A stretch of 64,000 nucleotides of DNA from Paulownia fortunei (Eukaryota > Streptophyta > Magnoliopsida > Lamiales > Paulowniaceae), in NCBI GenBank assembly GCA_019321725.1, contig CM033115.1, positions 13,340,673 through 13,404,672 of the forward strand, in the 5' to 3' direction. This document shows positions 1 to 12,140 of this stretch, in pieces (within the stretch, counting starts at the first letter, position 1; each line of letters begins with the position of its first letter). Under the pieces are notes generated by a model that did no database searches, had not been told where the DNA came from, and saw nothing but the letters and a program-made list of their open reading frames with translations. Position numbers and translations under genes: made by a program.

Positions 1-2640
1 AATAAATTAAAGTTGCTACCACACTATTTAAAAAGGAGAGTGGAAAACTCAAAATATATTAATTTTGATAAATGTTCATTATATTACAGTTCATAAATGA
101 TAAGAAAATGAAAAAGTAAATGTTTAATGTACTACCACATGTGATCTAAGCGGAGAAAAAATGACTCCGAAATAAAGAAAGTACATAGCCCATATACCCC
201 ATCTAAAAAGGGGTTAACATAAAGCTACAACCTAAGATTTTGGTTCGAACTAGGGAAAGGTTAAACATCCCCGTCCCCCCATTCTCGGGTATCCAATTGT
301 ACCACTTATTACCATTATTTATTAACTTCGTATCTTAAAAGAAGAAAGACAAGAAAAAATAAAAATTTAATATAATATGTATGCAAGTGCAATCATAAAT
401 ATATCTTATTGTTGAGTTTGATTTTCATGTGTAACACCTACATATCCTCTTTTGAGGAATTAGAACTTCGTAGTTCAAACCCGAACTTCAGAACTGAAGT
501 TATAGATGTGGGATGATCTGGTATGGAGTAAGGAGTGGAAAGGGATAATATCAGTGTGAGAAGACTTTCCAGTAGCAAGAAAAATAGAGAAAATCACAAG
601 GAGAATCCCTCTTTCTGATAGTAGAAAAGAATAATGAAACCATAAAAAAATTCTCTTTGTGGTAGCGAGGAAGAATATTGAAGTCCTGAAGAAGATATCA
701 TATTTTGATAGTGGGAAAGAATGTTGAAACCTTAAAAGAAATATATGATAAAGTGTATGAATTGTGTTTCAAAGTAGTGTACATACTTTTGTATATGAGA
801 AAATTCATATAGAAGCGTCTATGGGATTTATGGAAAAGAATATATAAAATAGTATTTGAGAATGTAAAAGAAATAGTAGACAGAGTAGTGCTTAGGAGTG
901 TGTGATGAACTATATATATAGTAGTAGGGTTGAGTCATGGAAGTTGGAAGAGACATCAAATTAGAGAATTTCCCAAAATCGTGAGAAGCAAGCAAGCAAG
1001 TCATACAAATGATGCATGATTGGAGTGATATTTTATGGGATGAATGATAATTAAAATGTATGTACTTGCAAGAATACAAACACAAGTGTGATGTTAACGG
1101 ATGTGGTGCAATGATGTGTGAAAGCGTCTGTGTATTAAATTATGCATAAATATTTGTGAAAAAAACTAAATTGTTGACATGTTAGAAATGCCTAGAAAAA
1201 TAACTGTGTGATCATATTGGGCCAAAATGTGTATGAAATGACTAAAGTACCCTTTAGGGGTGACAACTTACAAATATTATTAAAGTGCCTTGGCCAAGAA
1301 TGTATGCTAATGACTGAATTTCCCTTGATGGGAAAAAATATTGAAAATGCTAAAAAATGATTGGCAAAATTTTTGGATCCAATATGCTAAAAATGCATGT
1401 AAATATTTAAAATTCCCTCATTAGGGCTAAAGATGATCCGAGTGCCCTTTGTGGGGCTCAAATGCATGATACCACCTAAAAATGTGTGAAATGTTAAAAA
1501 TTTTCTTATGTAGGTTGGACTAAATGAGATGGTGAACACACCCTTCCATGGGTGGGATGGCTACATTTGAATGCAGTGTGACCATAATGTACTAGACATC
1601 GAGTTTGATAAGGAAAAACAAACTCAAAGGCCCTTAAGTGTGTAAGAGAGATTGCAATATGTCTCTGGATCAAAGACTTATGAAAAATATAATATTTTGA
1701 TGTAATTTATTAAAGGAAAATAATTGGAGGATTGGTGTTGCAGCTCCAAAATCTGGAACTGCAACACCAAGTTAGCCAGAATCTGGAGCTGTTGCCCGAT
1801 ATGCAGAGTCAATCTGAAATTTTGACACTACAGTGCCAGATTACAAAAATGAATGTGAAACTTTGGCATTGTAACGCTAGAATGTAGATTGTTAAATTTT
1901 TCTATTTTCTCTAAATTTGTTTCTTGAACTAAATACTTTTGGTTGTATTCTTATACATAACTGAATAAATAACCAATATATCAGTTTTAATACATGAAAG
2001 AGATGTGGTTTGTTGTATCTTGGGGATAATTTGCCATTAAAACTCAACAACAAACTATTAGAGTAAGGACAAATAAAACCTTAAAGGAAAGTATTCCATG
2101 CGCCTCAAACCTATCATCTTTTTCTTATTCCTTTCACCTCTATTTTTATCATTTACACCAACAAGGAGGCCAAAATAACATTCACGCCATTATATTTTGA
2201 AAAATAGTAAAAAATTCCTAATAAATACTTAAAGATGGCAAATGCAAAAATCTAAAAAAAATATGTAAAAAATTTGAACATAGATGTAAAATGGAAAAAT
2301 GATTAGAGGGTCAAAATGACAAAAATACTCATAATAAATAATGATAAAGATAATAAGACAAAAAATTAGAAAAATTATGATGACATTGTGAATCTTGAAA
2401 TATGTTTAGGAATACTGGAAGAAAAAAGGCAGGAAAATGACGAGAATGACCCCCTATAGGCTGAAATGATAAAAATGCCCAATTTTTTTGTAAAATTGGA
2501 AAAATAGAATAAATGAGTAGAAAAATATGAAAAATCATGAAGATGCGAGGAATATCTTAAGTGCCTAAAAATATCAAAAAATCTAAGTGAAATGATGAAA
2601 ATACCCATTACTATCATCTTAAACAACACTGGAATTAAGT
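1..2640. other. Repeat-like AT-rich region with no gene
   Basis: No open frame here resembles a protein; the longest reading frames are short, AT-rich and low in complexity. The stretch from about 430 starts with TGTAACACC, a common plant LTR start. It continues with phrases such as repeated blocks around 610-740 (GAAAGAAT.TTGAAACC) that suggest an old LTR, but I could not find a partner copy. A strong hairpin lies at 1734-1768 and is listed separately. Old retrotransposon debris is the likely content, by inference only. Confidence 0.4.
1734..1768. repeat. 15 bp-arm inverted repeat (hairpin)
   Basis: The arms begin GGTGTTGCAG and end CTGCAACACC, pair over 15 positions with one mismatch, and surround a 5-base loop (AAATC). 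Related phrases (CCAGAATCTGGAGCTG) recur just downstream at about 1780-1797, so this is part of a small local repeat family. Confidence 0.75.
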
Positions 2641-2649
2641 TTTTGTTTG

Positions 2650-2865
2650 TTTGCAAATTTCTTCTTCAGCTTCCAATAGTCAGTCTTGAGGTGACATTTT
2701 CTCTTACAATAGTGACATTTAATAAACATATTTGATTGTGACCAATCCCTCTATTTGTTGTCATTTTATTTTTCTCTTTTGTTATACCTCTGACAACATG
2801 CCCCTTACCTTGATTTTTTGAGACATTCAATGTGTGACTTAACCATTAATGGAGTATTTACTCAA
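2650..2865 (-). pseudogene. Ty1/copia gag remnant, zinc-knuckle part
   Basis: Read on the minus strand, this stretch holds a degraded CCHC zinc knuckle, CHYCKRKCHLKTDYW, at about 2671-2716. The last cysteine is replaced by tyrosine and the usual glycine before histidine by cysteine. It follows a basic, glycine-poor linker. It is the downstream part of the copia gag whose upstream part lies at 7606-8140. The two were split by insertion of the LTR element at 2871-7600, and the reading direction and order fit. Stops and frame changes make it non-functional. Confidence 0.6.
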
Positions 2866-2870
2866 CAAAG
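2866..2870. repeat. Target-site duplication, left copy (CAAAG)
   Basis: CAAAG directly precedes the left LTR and is repeated at 7601-7605 directly after the right LTR. A 5 bp duplication is normal for LTR-retrotransposon integrase. Confidence 0.85.
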
Positions 2871-3178
2871 TGATATGTAGAATTTAGTAGAGAGAGATGA
2901 AAGAGAAGACAAGAGGAGATTTGGATGTAAAACAGTTCTTTTCATTTCCACATACTGACATATATACACATAGTCTGAAATAACCAATATGCAAGAAGTT
3001 GAAAATTTTAAATATCCACTAAAGCACATATCTCCCCACTAAACTATTCACTATTGCACATATACTCAGTAAACTACACATGCATTTCTCTTCACTAAAC
3101 TACCCGCTAAAGTACACTTTCAAGGCTAATAAAAAGAAACATGTAACCAACAACTTGGACTAAGTCAGGCATGTATCA
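2871..3178 (-). repeat. 3' LTR of the Reina-like element
   Basis: 308 bp, starting TGATATG and ending GTATCA on the plus strand, so it has TG..CA ends. It matches 7298-7600 along its whole length with scattered substitutions and small indels. In element orientation it is the downstream LTR, next to the polypurine tract. Confidence 0.88.
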
Positions 3179-3425
3179 CTTCCCCTACTTCAGGATCCTT
3201 GTCTGCAAGGATAAAATATGGATATGACTTAGCAAAGTGCCACTGATTCTCCCGAGTCACATCTTCTATGGGCACTCCTTTCCATTTAACCAAAATCTCA
3301 GACTTTGGATGATATTTTCCTGTACGAATGTAATGACTGTCTATGATAGCTTCAGGTTGTGGAAGAATGTTAGAATTATCTGTAATTGGAGGAAGTTGAG
3401 TAGTAGTCTGAGTAACAGTTTGCAA
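3165..3425 (-). pseudogene. Chromodomain end of polyprotein
   Basis: The minus-strand frame ends in a chromodomain-like segment: the motif ILVKWKGVP, then a run with ENQWHFAKSYPYF, where the family usually has an ATWE-type helix. It forms the C-terminus of the integrase in chromoviruses, where it is thought to guide insertion to marked chromatin. The frame runs from upstream of the LTR into the LTR itself. It is separated from the integrase core by stops. Confidence 0.7.
3179..3190 (-). other. Polypurine tract
   Basis: On the minus strand the bases next to the LTR read AAGTAGGGGAAG, the expected plus-strand priming site just upstream of a 3' LTR. Confidence 0.7.
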
Positions 3426-3699
3426 ATGCTTTTCTAGCAGACTAACATAGAACCATCATGAATTTGAGAACTAGAAGGAAGAGCCAGTCTATATGCCACT
3501 ATTCCCACATTCTCCATTATTTGATAGAGACTAAAAAAATAGGGAACCAGCTCCATTGAACCTCAAAACACAACTGAAGTTTGTCGATATGGTTGAAGCT
3601 TTAAATATATATACTCTCTGATATTGAAAGAAACCTCCTATTGATTTTGATTTCCTGACACTTCATTTAATTTTGGGTGGGCAAAAGATTATGGCATGA

Positions 3700-4520
3700 C
3701 TAACGTAGAATGTCATCATGGTCACGCATGTATTCATCAGTAGCTTGGACACGGAAAGTACCTGAAACATAAGCCAGTAGGCTAGGAGGTAGAATATCGT
3801 AAACGGCCTCAAAAGGTGTCATTTTGGTAGATGAATAGATTAATGTATTATAGCTTGACTCACCCCAAGAAATCCATTCGAACTACTTTTGAAGCTGGTC
3901 TTCTGTAAAACACTGCAAATATTGCTACAAAGTGCGATTTACTACCTTATTTGGTCGTTGGTCTGTGGGTGATAACTTGAACTCATGCAAAGCTTGGTTC
4001 TTTGTAACTAAAAAATTGCTTTCCAAAAAGATCTGAGAAATACTTTGTCACGATCACTAACAATTGGTGTTGGGATGCCATAGAGACAGGCCACATTAGC
4101 AACATATGCCTTTGCCATAATAACTGCAGTAAATGTGTGCTTTAAGTCTATGAAATGGGTATACTTGGTCAAACGATCAACGACTACCATGATAATAGGG
4201 TGTCCATAAGATGGGTGTAATCCCTCGATAAAATCCATCGAAACATCAGTCCACATTTGTGAAGAGATTGGCAACGGTTGAAGTAATCCAACAGGCTTTA
4301 TATAATTAGTCCTGTAGCTTTCACAAATATCACATTGTTGCAAAAATTCATTCACCGACTGATGCATATTAGCCCAAGAGTAGCTGAGCTTAATGCGAGA
4401 CAGGGTTTTATGAAATCCAAAATGTGCACCACTAGGTGATGAGTGGAAATCTTCAATAACCTTTTGAATTAAAGTTGAGGTAGGACTCAAGTAGCCTTTG
4501 TCATTCTTAAACCACACTTC
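3700..4520 (-). pseudogene. Integrase remnant
   Basis: The open part at 4008-4517 encodes the HHCC zinc-binding region (SGAHFGFHKT..., then CDICESYR) and the start of the catalytic core. The core has the first two acidic positions in VSMDFIEGL and IVSDRDKVF. The region downstream toward 3700, which should hold the third acidic residue, is broken by stops. The order within the element is RT, then RNase H, then integrase, as in Ty3/gypsy. Confidence 0.82.
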
Positions 4521-4559
4521 ATCTCGCTGGATCAGTTGGTGAGGTGGTTGTCTTTTTAT

Positions 4560-5900
4560 CAGACCCTTATATAAAGGATTCTCTTAGACTTTTTTTCATA
4601 AAATTAGCCACCAATCTACATGAGGCATTAAAATAGATATAAATTGAAACTCAACTACATGAGATAAAGAATCCACACCTTGATTTTCAGGTCCCTTTTT
4701 ATATTTAATTTCATAATCATAACCAAGTATCTTTGGAAGCCATTGAGCTCGTGCTGGTGTAGTGATCCTTTGCTCGAGTAAGTAGTTGAGGCTTTTCTAA
4801 TCAGTATGGACTATGAATGGTTTCCTAAGCAAATAAGATCACCATTTTTGAATTAATTTGACGATAGCCAATATTTTCTTTTCATAGGTGGACAATGCCA
4901 AGGTCAATCCCTTCAAAGTCTCACTAAAATAAGCTATTGGCTTATTGTTTTGAGAAAGGATTGCGCCAATACCATTTACACTTGTATCACATTAAATCAC
5001 AAATCACTGAGAGAAATCCGAAAACTCAGAATTGGTAGTGATATCAATGCTTCCTTTAACTATTTGAAAGCTATATCAGTAGCCTCGTTCCACTTGAATC
5101 CATCCTTGGTTAAGAGTTCATTTGGAGGGGTGGCCATGCATCCAAAATTATGAATGAATTTTTTGATAGTAGCATGCTAAATCGAGGAATCCACGCACTT
5201 TCCTAGCTGTTTTTGGTGTAGGCCACTTAAGGACTGCTTTTATTTTGGTTAGGTCAACAACTACTCCTTGCTCTGAAATAATGTGGCCTAAGTAATCAAT
5301 TTGCAAAACTCTGAACCTACATTTTGACTCTTTTGCAAACAAACTATTAGTTGATAATATAGTCAAAATAGTTCGTAGATGAGATAGATGATCCTCCCAG
5401 GATTGCGAGTACACTAGAATATCATCAAAGAAGACTAAAATAAATATCTATAGATAAGGATAGAAGAGATCATTCATAAGGCTCTTGAAGGTTGCTGGTA
5501 CATCGATGAGGCCAAATGGCATCACGAAAAAACTCGTAATGGCCTTTGTGTGTGCAAAAGGCATTTTTCAGAATGCCTTCCTCATGCACTCAAATCTAGT
5601 GGTAGCTTGCTCGTAGATCTAATTTAGAAAAGAATTTAGCTCTATGAAGCTCATTCAAAAGTTCATCAATCACAGAAATTAGGTATTTATCCTTGACTAT
5701 TATGTCGTTTAGGGATTGGTAGTCTACACAAAACCACCAATTCCATCCGTCTTATTCACTAATAGAACCAGGGATGGAAATAGGTTGTTGTTGGGACTTA
5801 TCAATCCAGATTATAGTAGCTCCTTCGCCATTTTCTCTATTTTAGTTTTTTGGTTTTAAGGATATCGATATGGTCGCACACTCACAAGTTTTGCATTAGG
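4560..5900 (-). pseudogene. Reverse transcriptase and RNase H remnant
   Basis: On the minus strand 5148-5600 reads GHYEFF, PFGL and FFDDILVYS (the catalytic YxDD box as FFDD), then YLGHIISEQGV and WPTPKTARKVRGFL, the RT thumb/connection signature. Upstream at 5600-5900 the palm motifs are split by frameshifts, and 4560-5140 is a degraded RNase H. Stops occur inside the conserved blocks, so it is inactive. Confidence 0.8.
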
Positions 5901-6359
5901 GCGCAACGAGATGCGATGGTCATGTGATTGGTTTGGGGACAAGCTAGTGGGTAGTTCAAATACTCAGGAGAATTCCGCTATGAGGTAGCTTATGTCAGAG
6001 GGATATGAGTTTGGTTGGAAAACATTCACAGATGGAATAATTTGGAATAGAAACCAGTACCTTATATGTTGTTGAATTCTTTATCAGTCAAGGCTTCATC
6101 TATCCTTGGAATGTGTAGGAAACTCCTCCAACTTTGAAGGTCATGATTAGATGTTTGTAATCATCTCGATAGGTTTGAGAGTTTCAAGCTATTGTACGCC
6201 TAAAACTAGTTGGTATGCCGCGATGGGAAGAACATAGTAGTTTGTTGTGATAGAATAGCTTTAGGTAGAGATGGTGATTGCTTGACACTGCCCGACATTC
6301 TATCTTCTCTCAGTTAGCAACCATGAATTGAAACTTCTTGTCCTAGATCTCTGATAACC

Positions 6360-7260
6360 CAAATTTAGTGACTATGCTTGATCAATGAAGTTGTGATTGT
6401 TGTCGCCATCGATTAGCATGGTTATGTTTTTGTTTTATAGCTTGCCCAGGACACGTATAGTCTATGGATGATCGGCTCTAACAATCCCATGAAAAGAAAT
6501 TTCAAAAATTATCTCTTGACTCTAAAAATCTAAAGTGTTGTCATCTTCACCTGTGTTTGTATGTGGTGATTTATGTTCCTCAATTAGTCGAGCAACTTCT
6601 ATCGTATCTGCCAAGGTATGGGGTTGTTTAACTTTCACATCTAGGAGGATATCTTCTCTAAGTCCTGTCATAAAAGTACCAATGAGAAAGGTTTCAGAAA
6701 GGTCGTCGACTCGGTGGGAAAGCTTTTCAAAAGCTTCTTGGTAAGCTATCATGGTTGAGGTATACCTAAACCGAGTTAGAGCTTCTAATGGTTCCTCATA
6801 ATCAATTGGACCAAATCAAAAAAGGATAAGTTTGGTAAACTCATCCCATATCAGTGGTCCACGAAATTTCATCAACCACCTATACCATTGTAGGGCTATA
6901 CCTTCTAAATAGAAGGATGCTAAATGAACCTATTGGTCTGGTTCAATATTTTGGAAATCAAAATATTGTTCTGCCTTGTAGACCCAACCACTTGGGTCCT
7001 CACTATTAAACTTTGGAATAATAATTTGAGGTGTTAATGGGAACAGTCATTGTTGGTATTGGGATGAAGAGCAGAGTGAGAGGATTCTCTATAGGAAAAT
7101 GGGTTGATTTTAGGTATACTAGTGTGTAGAGTTTGGGAGGTTCGTAGAGCTTGAAGCTCAGTTAACACTGCTCATATGGATGTATTAATTTGATCAAGGC
7201 TTGATTCATAACATGCCAAAGTTTCATTTACCTCTTTGTGGAATTCCGCATTTGCTTTAC
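6360..7260 (-). pseudogene. Gag and protease remnant
   Basis: The open stretch 6522-6752 matches the retrotransposon gag domain: AYQEAFEKLSHRV, then LSETFLIGTFMTGLREDI and a helical segment with VARLIEEH. At about 6373-6412 the minus strand reads LIDGDNNHNFID, where active retropepsins have a D-[ST]-G box; the site is altered. The gag start lies near 7260, close to the primer site. Confidence 0.7.
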
Positions 7261-7284
7261 CATGAGTGTCCATAGTTGGAACCG

Positions 7285-7296
7285 GCTCTGATACCA
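7285..7296 (-). other. Primer binding site (initiator-Met tRNA type)
   Basis: The minus strand reads TGGTATCAGAGC one base inside the right LTR. This is the classic 12-base complement of plant initiator methionine tRNA used to prime minus-strand synthesis. It fixes the element's orientation. Confidence 0.92.
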
Positions 7297-7297
7297 T

Positions 7298-7600
7298 TGA
7301 TATGCGGAATTTAGTAAAGAGAGAGGAAATAGAAGGCAAGAGAATATTAGGCTGTAAAACTATTCTTTTCATTTCCATATACTGACATTACATAGTCTGA
7401 AATAACCAACAAGCTAAAAGTTGAAAACTTTAACTATCCACTAAAGCACATATACCCCTACTAAACTATCTAGTACTGCACATATACTTAGTAAACTACA
7501 CATGCATTTCTCTTCACTAAACTACCCACTCAAGTATAATTTCAAGGCTAATAAAAAGAAACATGTAACCAACAACTTGAACTAAGTCAGGCATGTATCA
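7298..7600 (-). repeat. 5' LTR of the Reina-like element
   Basis: 303 bp with TG..CA ends, pairing with 2871-3178. It sits next to the primer site, so it is the upstream LTR in element orientation. It is followed by the right target duplication CAAAG at 7601-7605. Confidence 0.88.
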
Positions 7601-7605
7601 CAAAG

Positions 7606-8140
7606 CTTCGTGAATGTCTTTTAGCACAAATATATCTCTACCATACAAGACACTGTCTTGAAAGTTGGAATAAATAGGGGTAATGAACACAACAATAACA
7701 AAGCCAAGTCCCTCTCATCGTACTTCACAATGAGCTTTTTCTAAATATATGACAATTGTTCTAAATTATCTATGTTTTGAATAGATATACCTCCAGTAAA
7801 TTTGCAGGAATACAACCGTCATTTCAATCATAATTTACAGCTTAGATTCTTTTTCATGTGGATCTCCTCCAACATATACCACAAACTTGTAGCATCATCT
7901 TCTTTCAAAATATCCTATAGTATTTCATTAGAAAGATGCAACTAAATCTACAAAACAACATTCTTGATGATCATGTCTTTCTTCTCATCATACATCATAC
8001 AACCCAGCTGGCATTCTTTCTTTCCCTAATAGGACATTCTCCACATTCATCTCTATCAAGATAGCCATCATCCCCACCTTCCATAAAGGAAAATGGGTCT
8101 TGTGATCAAGCTTCTCAATTTCATATTTTATCAAAACCAT
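7606..8140 (-). pseudogene. Ty1/copia gag remnant, N-terminal part
   Basis: Minus-strand frames starting from an ATG at 8140 show the UBN2-type gag fold of copia elements: a KLDHKTHF..LWKVGMMAIL segment, LLGKERMP, a LHLSNEIL helix, DATSLWYMLEE and DLALLLLCSLP. Several stops and frame changes interrupt it. It continues beyond the inserted Reina-like element in the zinc-knuckle fragment at 2650-2865. Gag would form the particle; here it is a fossil. Confidence 0.75.
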
Positions 8141-8179
8141 CCTAGAGATAAGTGACAACCCAAAATGATAAATAGGACT

Positions 8180-8600
8180 TTTATACCAATTTATTAGTAT
8201 TTAAGCACATTAAGAACATAAAAATAGATGACATAAAAATTTACATGGTTCGCCCAAATAAAGCTCCCTCCACAGGCGAGGAGAAGAGAATTTCATTATA
8301 TTATATCATACATAACGACGGTCAAAACTTACACAACCCTAGTCCCTAGTCCCAAAAATAACCTATAAATACTATAACATAGCAAAAACTCAGCTAAAAG
8401 ACACAAAAGGTTGCGCGGCCTTCTAATACTGGCATGGAAGGTAATCTGTCCCTATAGAGGGCTGGACATTCTAAGCTAATTTTTCCTTTATCTTTTTTTT
8501 TTATGGGATAGAGAGCTAATTTTTGGTGTTTGAAAGGTAATGTAAATTTCTAGCCTTCTCCTACAGCCAATTGTACAAAATCAAGGGCCGAAAATTGGGG
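8180..8600 (-). repeat. Probable copia 5' LTR fragment
   Basis: Just upstream (minus sense) of the gag ATG, at about 8183-8190, lies TTGGTAT, a weak match to a primer site. To its right is TTTACATGGTTCGCCC followed by a CTCC-rich stretch with ACAGGCGAGGAG, a phrase common in plant copia LTRs. No second LTR copy is visible in the window, so the outer edge is a guess. Confidence 0.4.
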
Positions 8601-8968
8601 TTATGTGAATGATTGAACAACCACAATGAGGGGCAAAGCCCTTTATCTGGTCCCATTTTTTTGGTTTAAATTATGTCATTTTTTTTTTGTTAAAACTCAA
8701 TTTTTTTTGTTAAAACAGGTTGATTTTTTTATTTTTTATTTCCAATTTCTTACTTGTCCTTCATCCCAAAATAAAAGGTTCCCTTTAACCCAAGTTATTC
8801 TTCTAAGTAAGGAATAAAAGGTAAAATCTTTATGTATTTTATATTATTGTCACCTTAAGTAGTAACTGAAAATTAATATTATCACATTTGATTAAGAAAA
8901 GAATTTTAAAAAGTAACTTTAATTAAAAAAATAGAAATATATGTTGGGACGTTACAGATAAAATGGGA

Positions 8969-8978
8969 TTCATAATTT
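8969..8978. repeat. MULE target-site duplication, left (TTCATAATTT)
   Basis: TTCATAATTT here is repeated exactly at 17000-17009. A 10 bp direct duplication fits Mutator-like insertion (usually 8-11 bp). The match could run two bases further because the element also starts with GG. Confidence 0.85.
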
Positions 8979-9060
8979 GGCTTTTTTTGGTAAAATATTA
9001 TAATTTATTAAAATATTTGTTAAAGTACCCTATAATGATAGGGAATCACCTAATTATAGC

Positions 9061-9137
9061 AAAGCGTTATTGCACTAACGCTTTCAATAATTTTTTTTTT
9101 TCAATTTGAAAGCGTTACTTAAAGTAACGCTTTCAAA
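9061..9137. repeat. Subterminal palindromes of the MULE, left
   Basis: There are two inverted repeats. AAAGCGTTA..TAACGCTTT at 9061-9084 has 9-base arms and a 6-base loop. At 9105-9137 is a 33-base near-perfect palindrome with 16-base arms (TTTGAAAGCGTTACTT) around a single central A. The shared core is AAAGCGTTA. Such clustered motifs near element ends often serve as transposase binding sites; that role is inferred. Confidence 0.8.
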
Positions 9138-9376
9138 TTCTTAACTTTTTTTCTTTAATTTATATATATATATATAAGTAACTAATATATATACATGATA
9201 CGCCAATTGTGTATATTTGTAATTTATTCATATTATGTGTATTTAGCATATATGTAATTATAATATTATATATGTAAATATAAAAGTTAGATTTTTAAAT
9301 AAAAATTAAACAATAATTTAAAAAATTATTATATAAATGAATGGAGTAATAAAATTAAATATATTATGTGCAATAA

Positions 9377-11820
9377 TCAGTAATGTCCGCCAGTACCACA
9401 ACCACATGGTCGCCTATTCCTATGCCATCTAGCTCTCTCTCCCCTATTTTGTGCAATAGTATTAAAATACTGTGATATCTCATCAGTTTGCGAATAATCA
9501 TCTACATATATATTATGATAACTTGACGAAGAGGTATCATGGATATGATCTCGATACATTGATGTTATTGGAGGGAATGGAACAGGAGAGATATTAAACT
9601 CCGGACGTGATACATTTTTAGGCATCAATCCCAAGCCAAGATTAAGTTGTACCTGCGAGTACGTATATGCTATCGGATCATAAGAAGTGAAAGAAAAATA
9701 ATCATCTGATACTGGAACTGGCCTATAAAAAACATCATTAGAAGAGACAAGCAATGTAGAAGGCCCGGCTACATCTGCTACTAGAGGACAGTGATATGAT
9801 GTTGAAGCATAGCCGGTTAAATGAGGTATCTGAGTTCGACTGGTGGTATCACCCTCTACTGAGCTACTGGACCTCTTAGTACGGCTCCTTCTTTTTCTAT
9901 TTGTCGTAATCTGTGTATCATCTGGTGGTTGTGGTTGTTCCGAAGGCATTTGCGAAGGCAAATCTTAGCTGACAAGGAGGGTTGCGGCCTGCTCACTAAC
10001 AGAAATATATCGCTCCAATAATGAATTAGCTGCAGTCAAATCCTCAAGAGGCCTCATCCGAGCACTTATACTAAGAGATGTCAACTGATCAGCCTAAAAT
10101 ACATATAAAAAATCATAATATAAATATATATGATATAAAATAACTCAAAAATATAAATATATCAAATATCAATTTACGTACCAAAAATTGCATCAAAGAT
10201 GCATCCCCAACTTGGTAGCCTGCAGTCTGAACTCTATTGGCAGGTGATATAAAACGACGTGTAACTCTGTCATACCACTCATCATATCAATCATCTCTAG
10301 TGGCTGTATCTCTAATGAGTGGTCTACGCACAATAGTCTCAAATCTTCTAATCCATGCGCTAATGTACTGTATGTGATGAGCTTCCCAGTCAAATCCTAT
10401 AAACCCCCTATGGTCAAATCTATGCAAATCTGTGTCACGATCCTGTGAAAATGGAGGGATGTTTTGTATTATCCCAAACTGTTGAAGAACCCTCTCAGAA
10501 TGGTGCATCTCAACTCACACATAAAAGATCAATGGACATGTGGACGTCCAAAGTTGGGGACTACAATATGGTGGCAACTCAATAATATATTGGGAAGTCA
10601 TATCATATGGTTGTCAAATGAACTGCAAAAAAGAAAAAATAGATATTAATAATATATTGCGGGTGATGGCAAATAAAACTTCATTATAAGTTTGTTGACC
10701 TGGTGTGGCATCATAGCATCAAACATCTCTCGAAAATGCGCATAGAATATCGAGTAGTATGACCATAAGTCATTGCCGTATTCCACCTGTAATTATTTAT
10801 TTACATTAAAATAATAAAAAAATAAATATACAAAAAAGTAATAATTAAATTTTTTTACCGTGCACCATAGGGAGGATAAGGAAGTACATGCTCTAAATCA
10901 ATCTCCAGGGCTCTAAATCTATACGTGGTTCTAGAACAACGAGTGTAATGAGCGTTATCCTAGACCACGTCCAAATCTGGAAGAATTGAAATTCACATCA
11001 ATACAAAATATGATAAAGATGTATTAAATTATAAGATACATATGTATTAATTTTACCTGTAATAATTGTAATGCACCACCAATATTGTATTTTATTTTGG
11101 AGCATGTCGTACACAACTCACGATATAAAAAGTCAATACAGCACTACCCCAACTGTACCCACTAACTTCATCAATATTCTCAAATTTTGATAGATAAAGT
11201 AATGGGATTGAATTTCCTGATGAATCAGGACACATAACACCACCAAACAATATGAATGCACATGCACCGACGTACTGGTATACATGCTCCTCATCACTGT
11301 CATCAGTCACAGGATGATGTCTCATATGTTGTGCGAGGGCACTGGTATATAGACGTGCCCCCTTAAAATGCTCGAGCGCAGGTTGAAATCCTAAAGTAAC
11401 CTCACAGTACTGCACCTACTGTGGTATAGACATCTCGTGATCTACACCTATAACTGGACGACCATCAATAGGAAGGCCCTAAATAACTGCAACATCCTGT
11501 AATGTAATGGTGGCCTTGCCTACTCAAAAATAAAAAGTATGTGTCTCTCGAAGCCATGTCTCCACCAAAGCGGTAATCAAGTAAAAATCAGCAACGAAAC
11601 GTCCACATCTATACACACCATAAAATCCTATATGATGTAATATAGTAAGCACACGTACATGCGGGTGCACCTGATCAAATAGCTGCCAAAAAAGACCGTC
11701 AACCCGTCTCCCATGTAATATCTCATCAATCATCCCTATCATCACAATCTCAGATCTATGATGTGACTGCATAGATAACAAATTCGGATCACGTGGCCCA
11801 TATACTTGTGTCAAATCCAT
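9377..11820 (-). pseudogene. Plant mobile domain (PMD) gene, decayed, multi-exon
   Basis: The first exon runs from an ATG at 11820 to a donor near 11055. It shows the PMD/MAIN-like signature: HIGFYGVYRCG, LITALVETWLRETHTFYF, KATITLQDVAV, GLPIDGRPV, then YSWGSAVL and the frame-shifted YRELCTTC..GGALQLLQ. Three stops fall inside this exon. A second exon around 10855-10980 holds TTYRFRALEIDLEHVLPYP. The last exon (9377-9961) encodes a polar tail with a basic KRRSRTKR patch and ends CGCGTGGHY. PMD proteins include MAIN/MAIL genome-stability factors and many transposon-borne copies. This one sits inside the MULE, in the same direction as the transposase, so it is element-borne. Confidence 0.8.
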
Positions 11821-12140
11821 CCTGCAAGTTAGAATATTTTATATTAATGAAACCATGAAAATAATAATAAACTTATGACATGATTCAAATATAAATAAGA
11901 CATATGTAATGAGAATAAGTGTTTACCAATTAGTATTTTGATTATTCTAACCATAATTACAAATAATTACATCAATTAACTACATGATAAATACTTTGAA
12001 AATGAGTATTATGATCATTCCAACCACGAATAATAAAAATAAGAGCATTATAAATATTTGGCATTAAAAACCTTAATATAATAACATGTTAATATAAATT
12101 TTAACTTGTACAATGAGTCAACCCTAAAATCGAGCAAAGT

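Larger units (their letters stand above)
2871..7600 (-). mobile_element. Chromovirus LTR retrotransposon, Reina-like, decayed
   Basis: This is an element of 4730 bp in minus orientation. It is bounded by two LTRs of 308 and 303 bp, flanked by CAAAG duplications, and carries an initiator-Met type primer site next to the right LTR and a polypurine tract next to the left LTR. Protein remnants in minus order are gag, protease, reverse transcriptase, RNase H, integrase and a C-terminal chromodomain, the order of Ty3/gypsy chromoviruses. Short LTRs, total length near 5 kb and an iMet primer fit the Reina clade; the clade is inferred. Frames are broken by many stops and small indels. It is inserted into an older copia gag. 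Confidence 0.88.

Noticed and set aside
3237..3437. Plus-strand frame opposite the chromodomain
   Set aside because: It is the reverse shadow of the integrase/chromodomain frame and has no signature of its own.
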